DNA of 64,000 nucleotides, taken from positions 8,844,501 through 8,908,500 of the forward strand of contig JAILWY010000002.1 of NCBI GenBank assembly GCA_022113835.1. Direction: 5' to 3'. Position 1 is the stretch's first letter. Each line of letters opens with the position of its first letter. This DNA comes from Atopsyche davidsoni. Taxonomy: Eukaryota > Arthropoda > Insecta > Trichoptera > Hydrobiosidae. The translations under genes were made by a program, and so were the position numbers. Under the pieces are notes generated by a model. That model made no database searches. It saw nothing but the letters and a program-made list of their open reading frames with translations, and was not told the origin of the DNA. Below, piece by piece: positions 13,497-26,844 of this stretch.

Positions 13497-14127
13497 CGAG
13501 GGCGGTCCGATAAGTACTTAGCCTACAAAAGAAAAACTTTTTTTTCGAGAAAAGCAATTCGTAGTGCATTTCGACCAATTTGGCCGTGACGACGGCGGAG
13601 GTGTGAGCCGGTGCGTTGTCATGGTGGAAGATCACTTTCTTCTTCGCCAAATGGGGCCGTTTTTTCTGCAATTCGGCGTCGAATCGGTCCAATAATCCGG
13701 CATAGTAGAGCCCTGTGACCGTTTTGCCCTTCTCCAGTTAGTCAATGTAGAATCCCAGAAAACGGTGGCCATCACCTTTCCGGCCGATAGGACAGTCTTC
13801 GCCTTCTTTGGAGCACGTTTGCCGAGTGAAGTCCACTGTTTCGACTGTTCCTTGGTCTCTGGCGTGTACCAGTGGATCCATGTTTCGTCGACAGTCACAA
13901 AACGACGCGGAAACTCCTTCGGTTAAACAACGTCAAACACTGCTTCGAAGTGGTCTTACGGTTGCGCTTGTTGTCCGGAGTGAGCAAACGTGGCACCCAT
14001 CACGCCGACAGCTTTCTCATGCCCAAAATTTCATTCAGGATATGACCCACGCGGTCTTTTGAAATTCCTACTGTTTCAGCTATCTCGCGCACCTTCAATC
14101 GGCTAAGTACTTATTGGACCGCCCTGA
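13497..14127 (-). mobile_element. Internally deleted mariner element
   Basis: Terminal inverted repeats at 13497-13523 and 14101-14127 match at 24 of 27 bases (core AGGGCGGTCC and ATAAGTACTTAGCC). Each end is flanked by TA (13495-13496 and 14128-14129), the mariner target. Length is 631 bp against about 1.3 kb for a complete mariner. The transposase remnant runs on the minus strand and starts directly at the right repeat in the middle of the helix-turn-helix region, so the N-terminal coding part is deleted. It stops shortly after the second catalytic motif. Confidence 0.95.
13524..14100 (-). pseudogene. Broken mariner transposase (core fragment)
   Basis: Minus-strand reading from about 14099 gives RLKVREIAETVGISKDRVGH, a helix-turn-helix segment. 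Further on, VDETWIHW (first catalytic Asp, about 13887-13889) and HHDNAPAHT (second catalytic Asp, about 13618-13620) are visible. They lie in different frames, so there is a frameshift around 13690-13740. The expected PDLAPSD segment with the third Asp is missing because the sequence jumps to the left repeat just after VEMHYELL. The enzyme cannot be functional. Family: mariner with a D,D34D catalytic triad. Confidence 0.93.
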
Positions 14128-16696
14128 TATATATATTGAACGCGTCTACCCAGCACAAGAATTTGTAGTATAAATTTTTAGCGGATTTGTGTTGTTTCTT
14201 TAATGTCCCACACTTTCTCACGTAAGCAACTTTGATTATTTCTGTTTAAGATTGCATTGCTTTTGATAAATCTTCGGGACAAGATATCGCCGTCGGGATC
14301 GAAGATCGACAAATCTCCCCAATAAAACTCGGCAATAAAACTCTCTAAGACGTCAAAAAGTCAAGCAAATTACATAAACAAAGTAATCCGCACTTCGTTT
14401 TACACGCTACAATAAAGAGCCGTGTCGAAGGCAGCTACGTGGCGTCGCTCCTCTCTGCAGCCCTTTTGTTTACTCCTTCGAATCAAACGCCGCACGCTTT
14501 TACGATGGCTGCGAAGGTTTTGTCTCGCAATGGGGCTCTAAGGCCGGTCTCATTAAATCCTTTCAAAGAAATGTGACAGTAAAATGCCCACCCCTTGATA
14601 GAGGGATTCCAGCGTCTATTTCTGAACTCGTTTCTATAAAATGGACCCGCGAGACTCGGCCGAGACGGTGCTGCTGTTTGATCTTAGCTTTTGTATCGAA
14701 ACCTAAATCAAGGTGTCCTGTAAAGTCGTGTTTTTTTTGTAATATAACTCAATGTTTAACTTTTACTCGCAGCCATGTTCATACTGTGATGTAAATATAC
14801 CTGAGTCAAATGAATAAGTATTTCTATAATTTATGAAATGATTTAAAATAAAAACGTTAAACCTGTAAAAGTTTTTTTTAACTTATCAAGATAACACCTT
14901 AAACTAGTTAAAAATATTTCATTGAAATTTATGCAGTGCTACCTAAAAAATCTTTTATCATTTTTGTGACAATATTTAAAACCATATTTAATATTGAAAT
15001 TTATAAACAACAATTATAAATAGATTGCATTTGATTTCAATATTTAGTAAATAAAGTCAAACAATAAAAATAATAATATTTTTTGTGCTTGCATCGTTTA
15101 AAAATAAATGACAGTTTTTTAATTATACTTTCTCAAAGCACTTGTTAAACACATGCAAAATTTATCGTTAATTCGACATGTTTATTTGTAAATTAATTTT
15201 TGATTTTTATTTCAAATATGTATTAAATTATTAATTATTCAAATTGGTGTTTGAACTTCTTCTAAGGTGGCCTTACAAACGTTAAACTTTGTAATGTGCT
15301 TATAGTTAAGTAGTAAATTTAGGAATAATAAACATCGAATGTAGTTTGTTATTTCAGCAAATTGTAGTGGTTCATTCAATTTGAATAAATAACACAACTT
15401 CAACTTCATGCAAAACAATAAAACTACCTCAAACTCAGCGCTCATGCGGGAATAACTTCAAAACATGTGTTTTCTAGTTTCACTTGACTGTATTCCTCAT
15501 TTACTCATATTTGATTTTTTCATCAAGTTTAGATATTTAAAAGTTTTATAATTTAATGATTTAGCAAAATCACTGTGAAACCAAGTAAAACTGAAAATTA
15601 AAACTAAAAATTATATTGCAAACAATAGCGGTTTTAGACGTATTGATATATTTTACAAGCCTTGAGGGGTGACGCACAAGTTATACCAAGATTAATGTAT
15701 TTAGTTGTTTACTGTTTATAAAATTTACACTCACTACAGATATTTTTTAAAAAAAAATTAAGTTACGCCTGCAAAGATTTTTAAGTTCAAATTTTTCAGT
15801 GAATCGTAAGATATGAAAACTTTATGTTTATATTAAGAAGTGACATTATTAAGGAGGTGCTAACTTTCTTGCTTCGCACAACCCGCTCGCGACAGGTGCT
15901 CCGAGGTGCTCACCGTTTAGTCGAAATACGTCGACGGGTAATGAATCAGCTCCTGTATCTAATCACGGCGTAAGCTTGAAATTAATGGGTAAATTATTGC
16001 GGATTAGAAAACACAGAACAAACATGACAATATTGCTTCAAGGTGCCGACACTGCACGAAATCGTGGTGATTAATAAGTGTAAGGAATTAGATATGGTCG
16101 GAGAAGGGGGGGCGTAAACACACAAGGCTTAAGGTGTTGAGTGAGAACAAGTATACAGATTAGGGATATAACCGGCTAAACAAGGGAAATTCGTTAAAGA
16201 TAAAGCGAGGGTGGTTGCTTGTGAATGATAAGTGAAAATTAATTACTGAAAAAGACGAGACTTTCAGGTTAGCGCAAACAGAACGGAATTCATCCTGGAG
16301 CTTGAAACTGGGCACGAATTTGATTATAGATAATCCTGTAATATTGCTTGCAGTTTGGAACGCCGAGTGTAACCGGTGAGATTGTTAGCGTTCATTATAT
16401 TAGGCAAAGTTTCTTTAAACTTAGGCAAAAATTATATACATATATATTTATATTGTATACTTACAAAGGATCCTGAGTTTTATATTCGAATGGATCAAAA
16501 TAATTTTTATAATGTAGAATTTTTTTTACTATTCATTGATTTCGTTTAAACAATGTGTCACTGTCAGTTTTTCTTTTTAGTTAGTCTATAGATATTTTTC
16601 ATTAATATAATATTTTTCAAATTTCTTGATGAAAATGTCAACTATCTTAAGTCGTGAACAAGATTATTGTTATTGAAAAGATTTTATTTCATTCAT

Positions 16697-16770
16697 AGCC
16701 CAAGAGCTAACTGAGGGTTGTCAGCACTGTATAAGGTCGCGATTTAAATCACCGCTCAGAACTGCGCCGG
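16697..16770 (+). repeat. Possible decayed tRNA-derived SINE
   Basis: GCCCAAGAGCTAACTGAGGG followed by AAGGTCGCGATTTAAATCACC keeps the spacing of a tRNA head with a degenerate B box (GGTTCGAATCCC-like). It is more decayed than the 9.5-kb example. No TSD was delimited. Confidence 0.22.
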
Positions 16771-18033
16771 AGGTGTACTGGACGGAGAGGTGAAACTGAT
16801 TTTAATTAAATTAAACTTTAAGGCTGCGCTGCGGATATGACGTCAGGATTTTTATAAACAGCGAACCGGATTTTCCAGAATTTCACAAAAGTATTTTACA
16901 ACAATGGAAGAACAATACGCAGGAATTTCAAACCTTTTGAAATAAAATGTACATTTGATAAAGAATGTCGAAACAATTATAAAATACTTTCTTTTTTCTG
17001 TAGATTTTCGTATTTTCTGTTACAAATAATGTAATCCAGATATATGTACAGTGTACACTTGAACGTGGATAGCAAGTATTTTTAACAAGAAGAATAAATA
17101 ATTTCCCGAACTGTAAAATAGATGCATTTGCAAATTTCCGTAAAGCATGGAGCGTTAATCACAAGAGACCAGCACGATATTTGTGTTTAGAAAAAGTACT
17201 CGTACAAAGAATTGTTTCCAAAACAAAATATAATAGATCAATCATCTACCCATATTAACAATTTTTATAGTTATATCCTATAGTTATATCCTAAAAGTTA
17301 ATGTATAAAATTGATTAAATATTGCAAAAAAAAATTATTATAGATAATACTTATTTTCAAATGTTTTAATTAAATAATAGTTTATGGTCATTTGTCACTG
17401 CTCCAACGTATCTCCAAATGAGCCTGGCAAACCGAGAATTCGTCCAGACAAAGGATATTTCTAAGATCTATTTTAAGCCAAACTCTAAGCTTTCAGCTCA
17501 AAGACTCCGACCGACAAGTTAATTCTACACAATCGACCATCCTTTGAACTGCGAAATGATCCCAGACAGTGTTGTGACAGGAATAATAATATTTATTAAA
17601 ACACTTCAAGGTAATAAGGGGAATTTCAATTTGTTTTCCACTTAAAATTCTCTCAAAGAAAATTTCTTTAATCTTTGAATTTTGTTTAAACGAAGTGTGT
17701 AATTCTTTTCAAACAACGTATCTTGCTATCGTTTAATCTTTATTATATTTAAGTGTTTCATTACATAACATAACAAACGTGTATAAAAAATTTATATTGA
17801 TTCACGTTACAGGCAAAATAAGCAAATATAAAAGTTGAATGTCTATATGTATATACTGACTATATGTAATACTGACTCGTGGAACAAATCAACTGAACGT
17901 ACATAATAGCCGAGCGTTTACACGTATATTCATTTAGTATAGTACTTCATATTCATGACTTAACAAAGATAATGACCGATCGTTAACACGTATATTTATA
18001 TAGTTATTAGTTATAAGCAAATTTCCTTCTCTG

Positions 18034-18370
18034 ATGCACCACCTCTGTCGCGCACGAGCGATGCAACATTATCTGGCACATATTATTTACTGGACAAACA
18101 AGGCGAGCGCGCCGCAGCGGCCGGACCCTGATTGGATACGTTTGACGGAGCATTTGCATAATTGCCATTGCCTGCAAATGCAATTGTTGTTGTCACTAGT
18201 TTTTTTCTTTATTTCCCACCCCCTCCCCTCGGTCGGTAATTAGTATTTGTTGTTTCCAATTAAAAAGGCCGAGCCGCGCCCGCCGCCCCATCCGCCGGCA
18301 AAACTGACAAATCGCCTGAATTTTCGAGGCAGCCGAGGGGGTAAATTAAATGCCCCGTTAAAAAGATAGC
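18034..18370. promoter_or_regulatory. CpG-rich island with POU/octamer-like sites (candidate enhancer)
   Basis: GC-rich block inside AT-rich intron. It contains a perfect octamer ATTTGCAT at 18152-18159 and a near-octamer TGCAAAT at 18173-18179 in opposite orientation, with CCATTG/CAATTG around them. Octamers are recognised by POU-domain factors. A candidate neural enhancer would suit an axon-guidance gene, but the role is inferred. The open frame across it has no known domain. Confidence 0.3.
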
Positions 18371-21300
18371 GTGTTTAGATTGAAATTAATAACTGGTCAC
18401 TGAAAATCAACCTACGATATTAACAACTTACCGATACTTTTTTTTTGTAAGATCATGATATTTGTGTGGGAACAAAAACCTTTGTATTTTTATGAAAAAA
18501 TGATTTTCAATTATCACATTCAAAATAGGTCCTGATTTACCATGACTATTGTTAAGATAATATTTTGAACAAATAATGATTCCTCATAACTTAAGTACGC
18601 ATTTTAGATCTCTGCCTTGGTCATTTTTATTCACAATGCAGTATCAGCATTGAATTTAAGATCACAATTGAGTGAAGGCTTATTAGGTCTTCTTTTATGT
18701 TTGCTTCATTGTATATTGTAAGGTACAAAAATAACTCCCCGTGCATCTGTCTTAAAGCTTTTTAAAACTATCTCTGAAAATGTACGGTATTATTAAACAT
18801 CGTATGACTCTTAGAAGTTAAAAGCATGACCTATACGACCGTCTTTTGAACTCGCGGGCTTGTATGCTCGTCTTCTATTTATTATCCTTAATGTCACGTA
18901 CGCGAGGAAATCAATGATAAGTGCATTCACTGTGGACTTTCTAGTTGTAAAATCACATAGACAAATTTAAATTTCTTCTGAGACAATTTTTTTTGTAGGG
19001 CTTTCACAAAAAGTTATCTCATTCTTGTATTTTTTTTTAATAAAAAACTCTAAAGAATTCTTCTTCGAGCATTTATATATTATTGAAATTTAATCATATC
19101 TTGAATACTTATCGAAGTGCAATCAATAATCTTATTTATAAATAATTTATTAAACTCACATTATAATATAAATACAATATATTTAAATAGGGTTGGTATG
19201 GGTTGAGGGACGTTTTCTCGAGAGTAAAGTTGCAGTTTAGAGGGTACACAGGAGTTAGTTCATATTTCCAGATTCATTACTCCCGCAAGAGGTGGTGTCA
19301 GGATTATACCCACTTAAAAATAAGTGCATATAATATTCAGGTATTATAATAATTTTGCTATTTTATTTTCACTAGCAGAATATTATTGCAAATTTTATTA
19401 ATTTCAAAATATCTATAGAAAGAAGTTTTTTTTTCAATATATCAGCATACAAGCATATCTAAGATTCCCTTGAAATTTACTATTCCATAAACCGTTTTCC
19501 ATAAACGCTTTCGAAATACACTTGCAAAGGCGAGGCCCGCAACCTCGGCGGGCCAGCAATAGGAACAAACATCATAAACAGAGTTTGGCTCCCACTCTTG
19601 CTTTACGATAGACTGAATTATTCAAACCCGGGACGCTTATCATATTTATATCGATAAAAATGAGCGGCGAAGGCTATGAAATATTATTTATGTTGCAATT
19701 GACTGGTGAGGCTGTGTACTATCTCGACTTGCTGAATTTATTGGCGCATCCCGGCCAATGTCGCTAAATTCTGATTGAAAACATTTCGATGGGCCGTAAT
19801 CGTAATTTCGCCATAACTCTCTAGTATCGCTGAGCTCGTATCATTCTGTCGTATGCTGAGGTGCGTGAGTATTGATTTGTATATAAAAATATACTTATTT
19901 GCTTTAATGGCAGATTTTCATTGCTTGGCTGAGGAATGTCGTGAAATGTGTATCAGCGGTCGGTAATATTTTTGCAACTCCACCTGTCACTGACAGCCTG
20001 AAAAATCTTCCATGAATGCATAATTGATTGATGTATTATAATAACAGAATTATACTCTACTTGTGAATCACTAATTTACTGTACTAACTAATTTTTTTTA
20101 ATTAAAAACAGCGTATAAGAATCGAAAACCGCAGAAGAAAGTTTATTGAATACAACTGTAAAAAATATCAGAATAATAATGACTACTTATTAGCTAAACC
20201 ATGAAATAACTTCAATCAAGATAATATTATAAAAATATAAATGCACTTTTTCTAGTTAATTATTGATGTAAGGAAAACTTAAAAAAGAACATGTGCACAG
20301 GTGATGAAGTACTTTATATTAAATTGAAAATAAGTTATCAATAACTCTATGTGTGTTTGTATTAAATTATAACTAAATAACAGTATTTAAATATAATTTT
20401 AAAAAAATTCAAAATTTTGTATTTAATCTAGATTATTATCGTATGTTGTATTTTAAATAGCATTTTTTAATTTAAAAAAATATTTTTATTAAATTACGAT
20501 CTTCATCTCAGAAGACACTCCGCGTAAAGTCGCCCACTCACTGTTATTAAAATTATTCCTAGAAAAAAATTAACGTTTTCCTAAGTGAATTTTTATATCA
20601 AGAGGTAGTTGTCTCATAAAAATCCAAAAAAACCCATGCGAAATATCTTCTACAGAAAAGGTTCACTGAAAAAGACACCGAGCCACGTTTATTATTACTT
20701 TCTGGCTGCAGTGTATAATACAACCAAATTATATAAAATACGAGCCTTGCTTTAATTTTGAACCGACCCACCGAGCCAGCGAAACCATAATTTCAGGTTA
20801 AATTCCCACACAACCAACTGTTACCGAAGGAGTCGCTGGAATTATTTCACTCTGGAACTAATACAAGTCATTGTGTGGTCAGTCCTGGAGTAGGCACGCA
20901 TGGACGCTCTTTTTAACCCTTAAATCTCTACCAACTATTTACTATAAACGTATTCACGTCATATAAATTTAACCAAACATAAAGTAACATACTATTTTTT
21001 AGTTTTAAATAAATAATGTTAATATAAAATTTGCATTCATATATTTTTTTTTTTTTTGAAATCTGGGTAAAATGTTTTGCATAAAAATCATTTCATTGTT
21101 TTTACTGGAACGTAATATTGATTTTTATTATTGGATCAGACACAAATGTTTTGTTTTTCCTTGTAAATTTTAAAGTTCTGTTCCGCTCTACATCTGATTA
21201 AAATTACTGCAAACAACTTTGAAGCTCAATCTAATGGTTATCACCTAAAGTATCGAAAAGATACCTTTGAGTAATCAAAGCTATTCAACACAATAATTTA

Positions 21301-23304
21301 TTTAAAAAATCAAAACATGAAAATGTAATGAAGTTATCGCATATATAATAATAATAGAAAAACACTTGATAATATCCATTCAAATAATATGTAGATTAGG
21401 CGGCACGTAAGTAGCATAGTATTGACTGAAACCCACCAAAAGCTTAATGACCTTTAGATGTTCTTATTTCATGGGTGTTGTGCTAAATTGTATTTTAAGT
21501 TTTTTGATTTACAAGGACTCAACTCAGAATGCAATAAAATACCCAAGAAAAAAGAAAATCAAATTACCACCTACGAATACACTATGGATTTCTTCAACTT
21601 TAACGAAAATCTCCCCAAGGCCTTAAGAAAATAAAATAAATATTATTCATACCTTGACTCAATTCTCAAGATCGAGAATACCACAGAGCCTGTGGTATTT
21701 TTTTTATTTTATCTTGAGTAAAGACGGTAATAAAGCAGATTCCTCTTCGATTACCAATACTTTCTCGGGAGGCACCGAGAGGCTACAACGATGACTGGGG
21801 CGGCCATTTACACCGACCAACAATTATTTAGACCTCTCCTAAGCCTTCTTCCGGCCTCGGAATCCAATCTCTGTTTAATTTACAGCAATTTATCCGGCCA
21901 GAGATATACCGATCAGGTCCTCCGCGCTTCACGGGCTGCTTGATCGGGCCGGGGCGGCACTCCGCCATCCCTCTCGCCAGTATCTTAATCTCGTTTATCG
22001 ACGCCATTTTGTATAATACCTCTAGCCCGAAGAGGTATCTCTCGGCAAATCGCACTTTTCTGTTTATTTTTTTAATTTAAATATATACTGCAACGACGCC
22101 CCTTTGCAATTGAATAAATGATTATTTCTTTTTATCTTGATTAGCAGGGAGACTTCTAAATTCTCTGTATATACTTTGATTTAAATTTCATGATTTATAA
22201 ATACTAAAAAAAACAATTTAAGACCATTTTTATAAGGTTTTTTATTCAATACAAAAACTATACCTTTTCTTTAAAATGACATAATTTACTATAAGTATAA
22301 TTATTAAATTTTTCTCCGTTTTTTAACAACAAACAGTTTTAAAGCATAAGTCTAGTATAAATGAAAGTTAGGTCTTAGTTTGGTGATAAATTATTTGGTT
22401 TTACTTTTTGAAATAAAAATAAAAATCAAATACTGACTCAATTACTAAAATATCTCGAATATATAAAATCGTACACAGCAGGCTTTGGTTGAATGTCAAA
22501 CGAATATTTTTCATAAATAATTTGATCAACTAAAATTTAAAGATAAGGAAATGTGATCTTTATCGTTATTTTATACCGATACTGATTTTTGTATCCAACC
22601 AAAATGTGGTCAAAGCAAATATGATATAATTCTTTATGATAAATATATATTTAATCTTTATCTGCTTTTACTGTTTACAACTCCAATACCGATTGCAGTA
22701 GTTTTACTTGAGACCTTTAATTTGCTGAGTATTGTGATATGACTTTTAAACATCGTGTTTATAATAAACTATCAATGTCGTCGTTACAAAACTCGCTTTA
22801 GTTTTGCGCAAGTAACACGCTGTACGCCGTCAGTTTCAACACAGAAATCATTAAATTTAAATTAATTAATATCAGTTGTATTAAATTTTAAAATTAATTA
22901 AAGCGAACATCCCGAGCTCGGCTTTAATTGCCTTTTAAATAAGTTAAATAAACAAAGTGTGGCGACCCCACGCGCAAGGCGATGCGTACGGGCCGGGGAG
23001 GCAAACTTGGTCTCGGTTAGATGATTTATTTCATTGGTTCCCGATAAAATTCGAAAGTGTCAAACTTGTAACACATTCCCCGAATATTGCGCTCGCCGGG
23101 GAGTTTTTCCCTTCGGAATTATTCTCCCTCCAGCCTGTCCTGGCGACACGGATGTGTGGGAATAGAAAACGGAACCACCGCGTGGGAGCCTGCAGGATAT
23201 TATATTTCTATTGATTTAGTTTTGTACTCACTTGACTCGGTGTGTATCCTAATTCTAAGTTTTTTTACTAGTCAACAGTGTGACGAAGCCCACAAAGACA
23301 CATT

Positions 23305-23553
23305 TGATAGTGATTAAGTACATTTTTTCAAATATTGAAAATTAATTAAAGAAACTCTCAGAAAAATATCATCGTGATTTGTGTGGGATTTGAACCCACG
23401 TCCCCAATTGGTAATGCACCGGCCATGTAAACTTGGGGATGTGGGTTCAAATCCCACACAAATTTCAATTATATTTTTCTGAGAGTTTCTTTAAAACCTG
23501 TATAGGCAAAATCGTACTTCCTGTGAGACGGTCTTCACAAAAATCAATAATAT
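23305..23553. repeat. Foldback tRNA-related element, subfamily B (collapsed copy)
   Basis: The left arm has the subfamily B motif GATTAAGTACATTTTTTCAA and AAAGAAACTCTCAG. The right arm has the inverted CTGAGAGTTTCTTT, then CCTGTATAGGCAAAATCGTA and the outer end GAGACGGTCTTCACAAAAAT. Between them, the 3' half of one tRNA-like unit (minus strand) abuts a second one on the plus strand (about 23406-23467), joined in the D-loop region. The plus unit has AATTGGTAATGCA, the loop CATGTAA and the T arm GTGGGTTCAAATCCCAC, so it mixes traits of the two tRNA-like variants in the window. Confidence 0.85.
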
Positions 23554-26129
23554 AAGACACATTTGTTTATTCATCGATACAAAAGGTTTTAATTAATAAT
23601 AATTTATATATGTAAACAAATACTCAAATGACTTGACGGCAATAAGTTTTTAATACAAAATGAGATTCTTCCATATTGGAATCAAATAAAATATACCATT
23701 AATTAATAAATATAAATCTAAAAACGTTAACTGTGAGGTTCGAATTAACGTATAATTTAGATTTTTTAAATTAATTATCAATGTTTTACGATCACGCATT
23801 TATCAATCAATATATGAAATCCACTGTTTAAAATGATACTTCTAGGAATGTCTCATCGTTTCGGTTAAAATATGCAGTGTTTTGTTTTTTTTTTTCTAGT
23901 AAAACACTTAAAATGAAAAAAGAACCATCAAAAGTACACATGAGCACCATAATTTAATCATAAATAAGAAAGCAAAGTTCACCCTTAAACTCAGCTAAAA
24001 AATTGCATCCCATCTCGTTTATCTCCGCCTCAAAATTTACACTCGTTCTCTGCAGGCACGTTTATCACTTCCCGTATAATTTACATGATAATACGGCCTT
24101 TCTTCAATAAGATAACGGAAAAAAAGATTTGTTATTTCGGAAAAACCTTCGCTGAAAGGGATTCCCCGAAATGCTTATAAATGTCTTCCCCCAGGATTTC
24201 ATGGTTTCGATTCAATTATGTAGGTATTGTTGTGTCCCGCATTAGAGTGGAGATGCTCTACAACCTTTTTTTCCCATACACGTCCTGGATGCCGTCTTTT
24301 AATTGAATAATACCTTTTCGATTTCCATTTATGAGATGTCCTTCTTTTGAAATTACACTCTAAATACGAAAGTGCAAACGTCGTGGAAATTTATTCCGCT
24401 CTGGTCTGTAAGCCTTATTTTATTTTTAATTAAAACACGACTTTAGATTCTCCTCGTATCTGGAATACCTTTCGACAAATTGGATTTTTATCTTTTAAAT
24501 AATATTGACTTTTTATTGAATGCTCAATTACATGTTTAATTAATCCGAGCGTGAGTTTATTGTGACGTCACTCTCAGACCCCCGCCGTGATTCAGTGAGC
24601 CCCTCGCAGGTCTCTATTATTCTTTCCTAATTAACTTTTTTGGCAGCTCCTGAGGCAATGTGGTCTCTTGCGATAAAAATGACTTCTGTCCACTTCACAA
24701 TGCACGTGATTTAACAGGTAATCTGATAGCAGTTCCAGCATTCAACCTACACCAGTCACAAGCTTAATAAAACGTTTAAATGCTACTTATTAAATCTCCA
24801 AATATACTAAATATAAGTTAAAAAAATATAAATTATTTTCGACTCGTTTATTAACACAAATTTTATTTTGCATAATGAATGAAGCGTATATTTTTTGAAA
24901 TATTAAATACGATAAATATTTTCTAGCGTAAGGACTTATGTTAGCAGATTGAAATTGAATAAATATACATTGTTGATTCCAAGCACGAAGCCAACGCTTT
25001 CCACAATTTTCGTTTCATTTCATTGCTATTATTCTTTGGACAATATTACTATTTAATTTCTCCGTCAGTTTTTGTCTAGTTTTAAAGTTATTTTTATTAT
25101 ATTGCTGCCAGTAAAAGCTTCTATTGGGTTAGTTTAGTCAACAATCGAAATGTGCTGACATAAATCTGCGATTTTCTTTTCACGAAATTCACATGCTTAC
25201 TTGTTAGTTAAATTTTTAAGTCACTCAATATAGCTGACGATATTTTACTAATGTAATGTCATGAATAAAGATGAAGAAAAAAAGTAATTTTAAAAATACT
25301 CTCCTAGCTTGTTTACAAATAAAAAATATATTGAACCTTTTGCGTCAAATCCTATAGTAAATTGTTCGGTTCAAAGTGTGTTTTCTTACCAGATTAGACA
25401 AAAACAAACAAGAACGTTCCCAATATTGAATACAATATCAGGCGATACGATATAATTTTCATTTTTCCCAGTACTCACTGCGCTGACACCGCCCCGATCT
25501 CGATCTTATTTTGCCGCACCTTCTCGGTTTTGTTTCAGAATATTTAAAGTGGCAAACATCTCCCTGAATATTTTACGTTGTTTGAAGAAATCATCACGCT
25601 GTGCGTGGCGGTACTCCATTTACCTAGCAAAAACTTGAGAACGTTTTGCATATTAAAAACCTACTTACCTTCATGATTCCTCGGGTTTACTTTATTACGT
25701 CGCGGGGAGGGCCGGAGGGACGGCAGTTATTATATTCCCACGATTGCGAGTGTGAACCGTTACTTTTTAGAAACTCAAACTTCACGCCGTATTAAAAAAA
25801 AAAGCCTCTTTCCCTGTATCGTCCCCGGCGCGCACCCTGTGACTTACGATTTTTCGCTTATATCTAATTTAAAGTTTGAAGCTTTAGGAACTTATCTCAA
25901 ATTTACATCACTTTTCTAAACGATGCTACTTTTTCTTTTTTACTTTCTATAATTCTTACTTATTAATATATCGGCATGTAATTTTGAATTAAGCTACGTG
26001 TGTTATTCAAAAAGAGTAATAAGAGAATCAGTTATACACGACATTCTAAACTGGGACCGCACTGTGAACCTGGTGGGTAAATGTGGTAAAATTGTGGTAA
26101 CCCAAAACAATTTCTGCTATATACGCGAC
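23554..26129. other. Non-coding intronic DNA
   Basis: AT-rich with no exon, RNA gene or transposon end recognised. A moderately GC-rich patch lies at about 25680-25850. Nothing else stands out. Confidence 0.45.
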
Positions 26130-26505
26130 TTCTTCTTCTTCAACGGGTGCCTCTCCTCAGAGGAGATTGGTGGCAATCTCACTGAGCATATACTCAAACT
26201 GAATTAGTGTTCATGGTTTTCTAAGGGGAAAATAATGTAGTGGTCTTTTTACACCGCAATTTTATATTGGAAGGAAAAATCTGCGTATTGCTGATGCCCA
26301 ATAGCATAATTATATAATTCTTTCCTTACAAAGCTCTGGCGCTTAAATCTGATACTCCTTCTGCAGCAAACAGCCCACCCCTCGACAAACGACTTCCAGA
26401 GCACATTCCGAGTCCACTACTCCATTCTCAATCCTTTACACACGCTCAGTGTACAGAATGGCAGCCATGCACAAGCAATAGAATGAGGAGAGCGGGGAGG
26501 TTTAT
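26130..26505. repeat. Dispersed interspersed repeat, copy 1 (includes first 90-bp repeat unit)
   Basis: Starts around CGGGTGCCTCTCCTCAGAGG and includes AATCTCACTGAGC, CCTTACAAAGCTCTGGC and AGTCCACTACTCCATT. The reverse complement of 53040-53320 carries the same ordered landmarks, so the two are inverted copies of one diverged repeat. The final 90 bases (26411-26500) are repeated at 26755-26844. No transposase or RT motif is visible. The repeat class is unknown to me. Confidence 0.7.
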
Positions 26506-26754
26506 TCAAGAAGTTTCTAATAATTCAGGTCGAATAGTAAAACACAAATGTTTGAACAAATCAAACAAATAAGAGGCTCTTGCACAGAACTCTTGACGAT
26601 GGTTCCACATTTTCAGAAATATCTAATATAGCCTACTGCAGCTGATTATCCAAGGAAAGGTTCATGGAAAAAGAGGCATTAGAAGGAGATGTGGAATTTG
26701 TGCCAGAACATCCGAATTAGTAAGACCGCCTCACGACATTCCACTATCATTTCA

Positions 26755-26844
26755 AGTCCACTACTCCATTCTCGATCTTTTACACACGCTCAGTGTACAG
26801 AATGGCAGCCATGCACAAGCAACAGAATGGGGAGAGCGAGAAGG
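26755..26844 (+). repeat. Direct repeat of 26411-26500 (90 bp)
   Basis: A direct copy at a distance of 344 bp, differing at about six of 90 positions. It starts AGTCCACTACTCCATTCTC and contains CACACGCTCAGTGTACAGAA and GCAGCCATGCACAAGC. The second copy runs straight into CTATATAAAC at about 26845-26854, which looks like a TATA box; the first does not. A pair of direct repeats could be remnants of LTRs or of a tandem duplication. Confidence 0.75.

Larger units (their letters stand above)
14128..23304. other. Non-coding intronic DNA
   Basis: No exon recognised. Composition is mostly AT-rich, with GC/CpG-richer blocks at about 14400-14560, 18030-18370, 21760-22050 and 22900-23215. Some of these have transcription-factor-like motifs but no coding signature. 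A weakly tRNA-SINE-like stretch is listed separately at 16697-16770. Confidence 0.45.
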
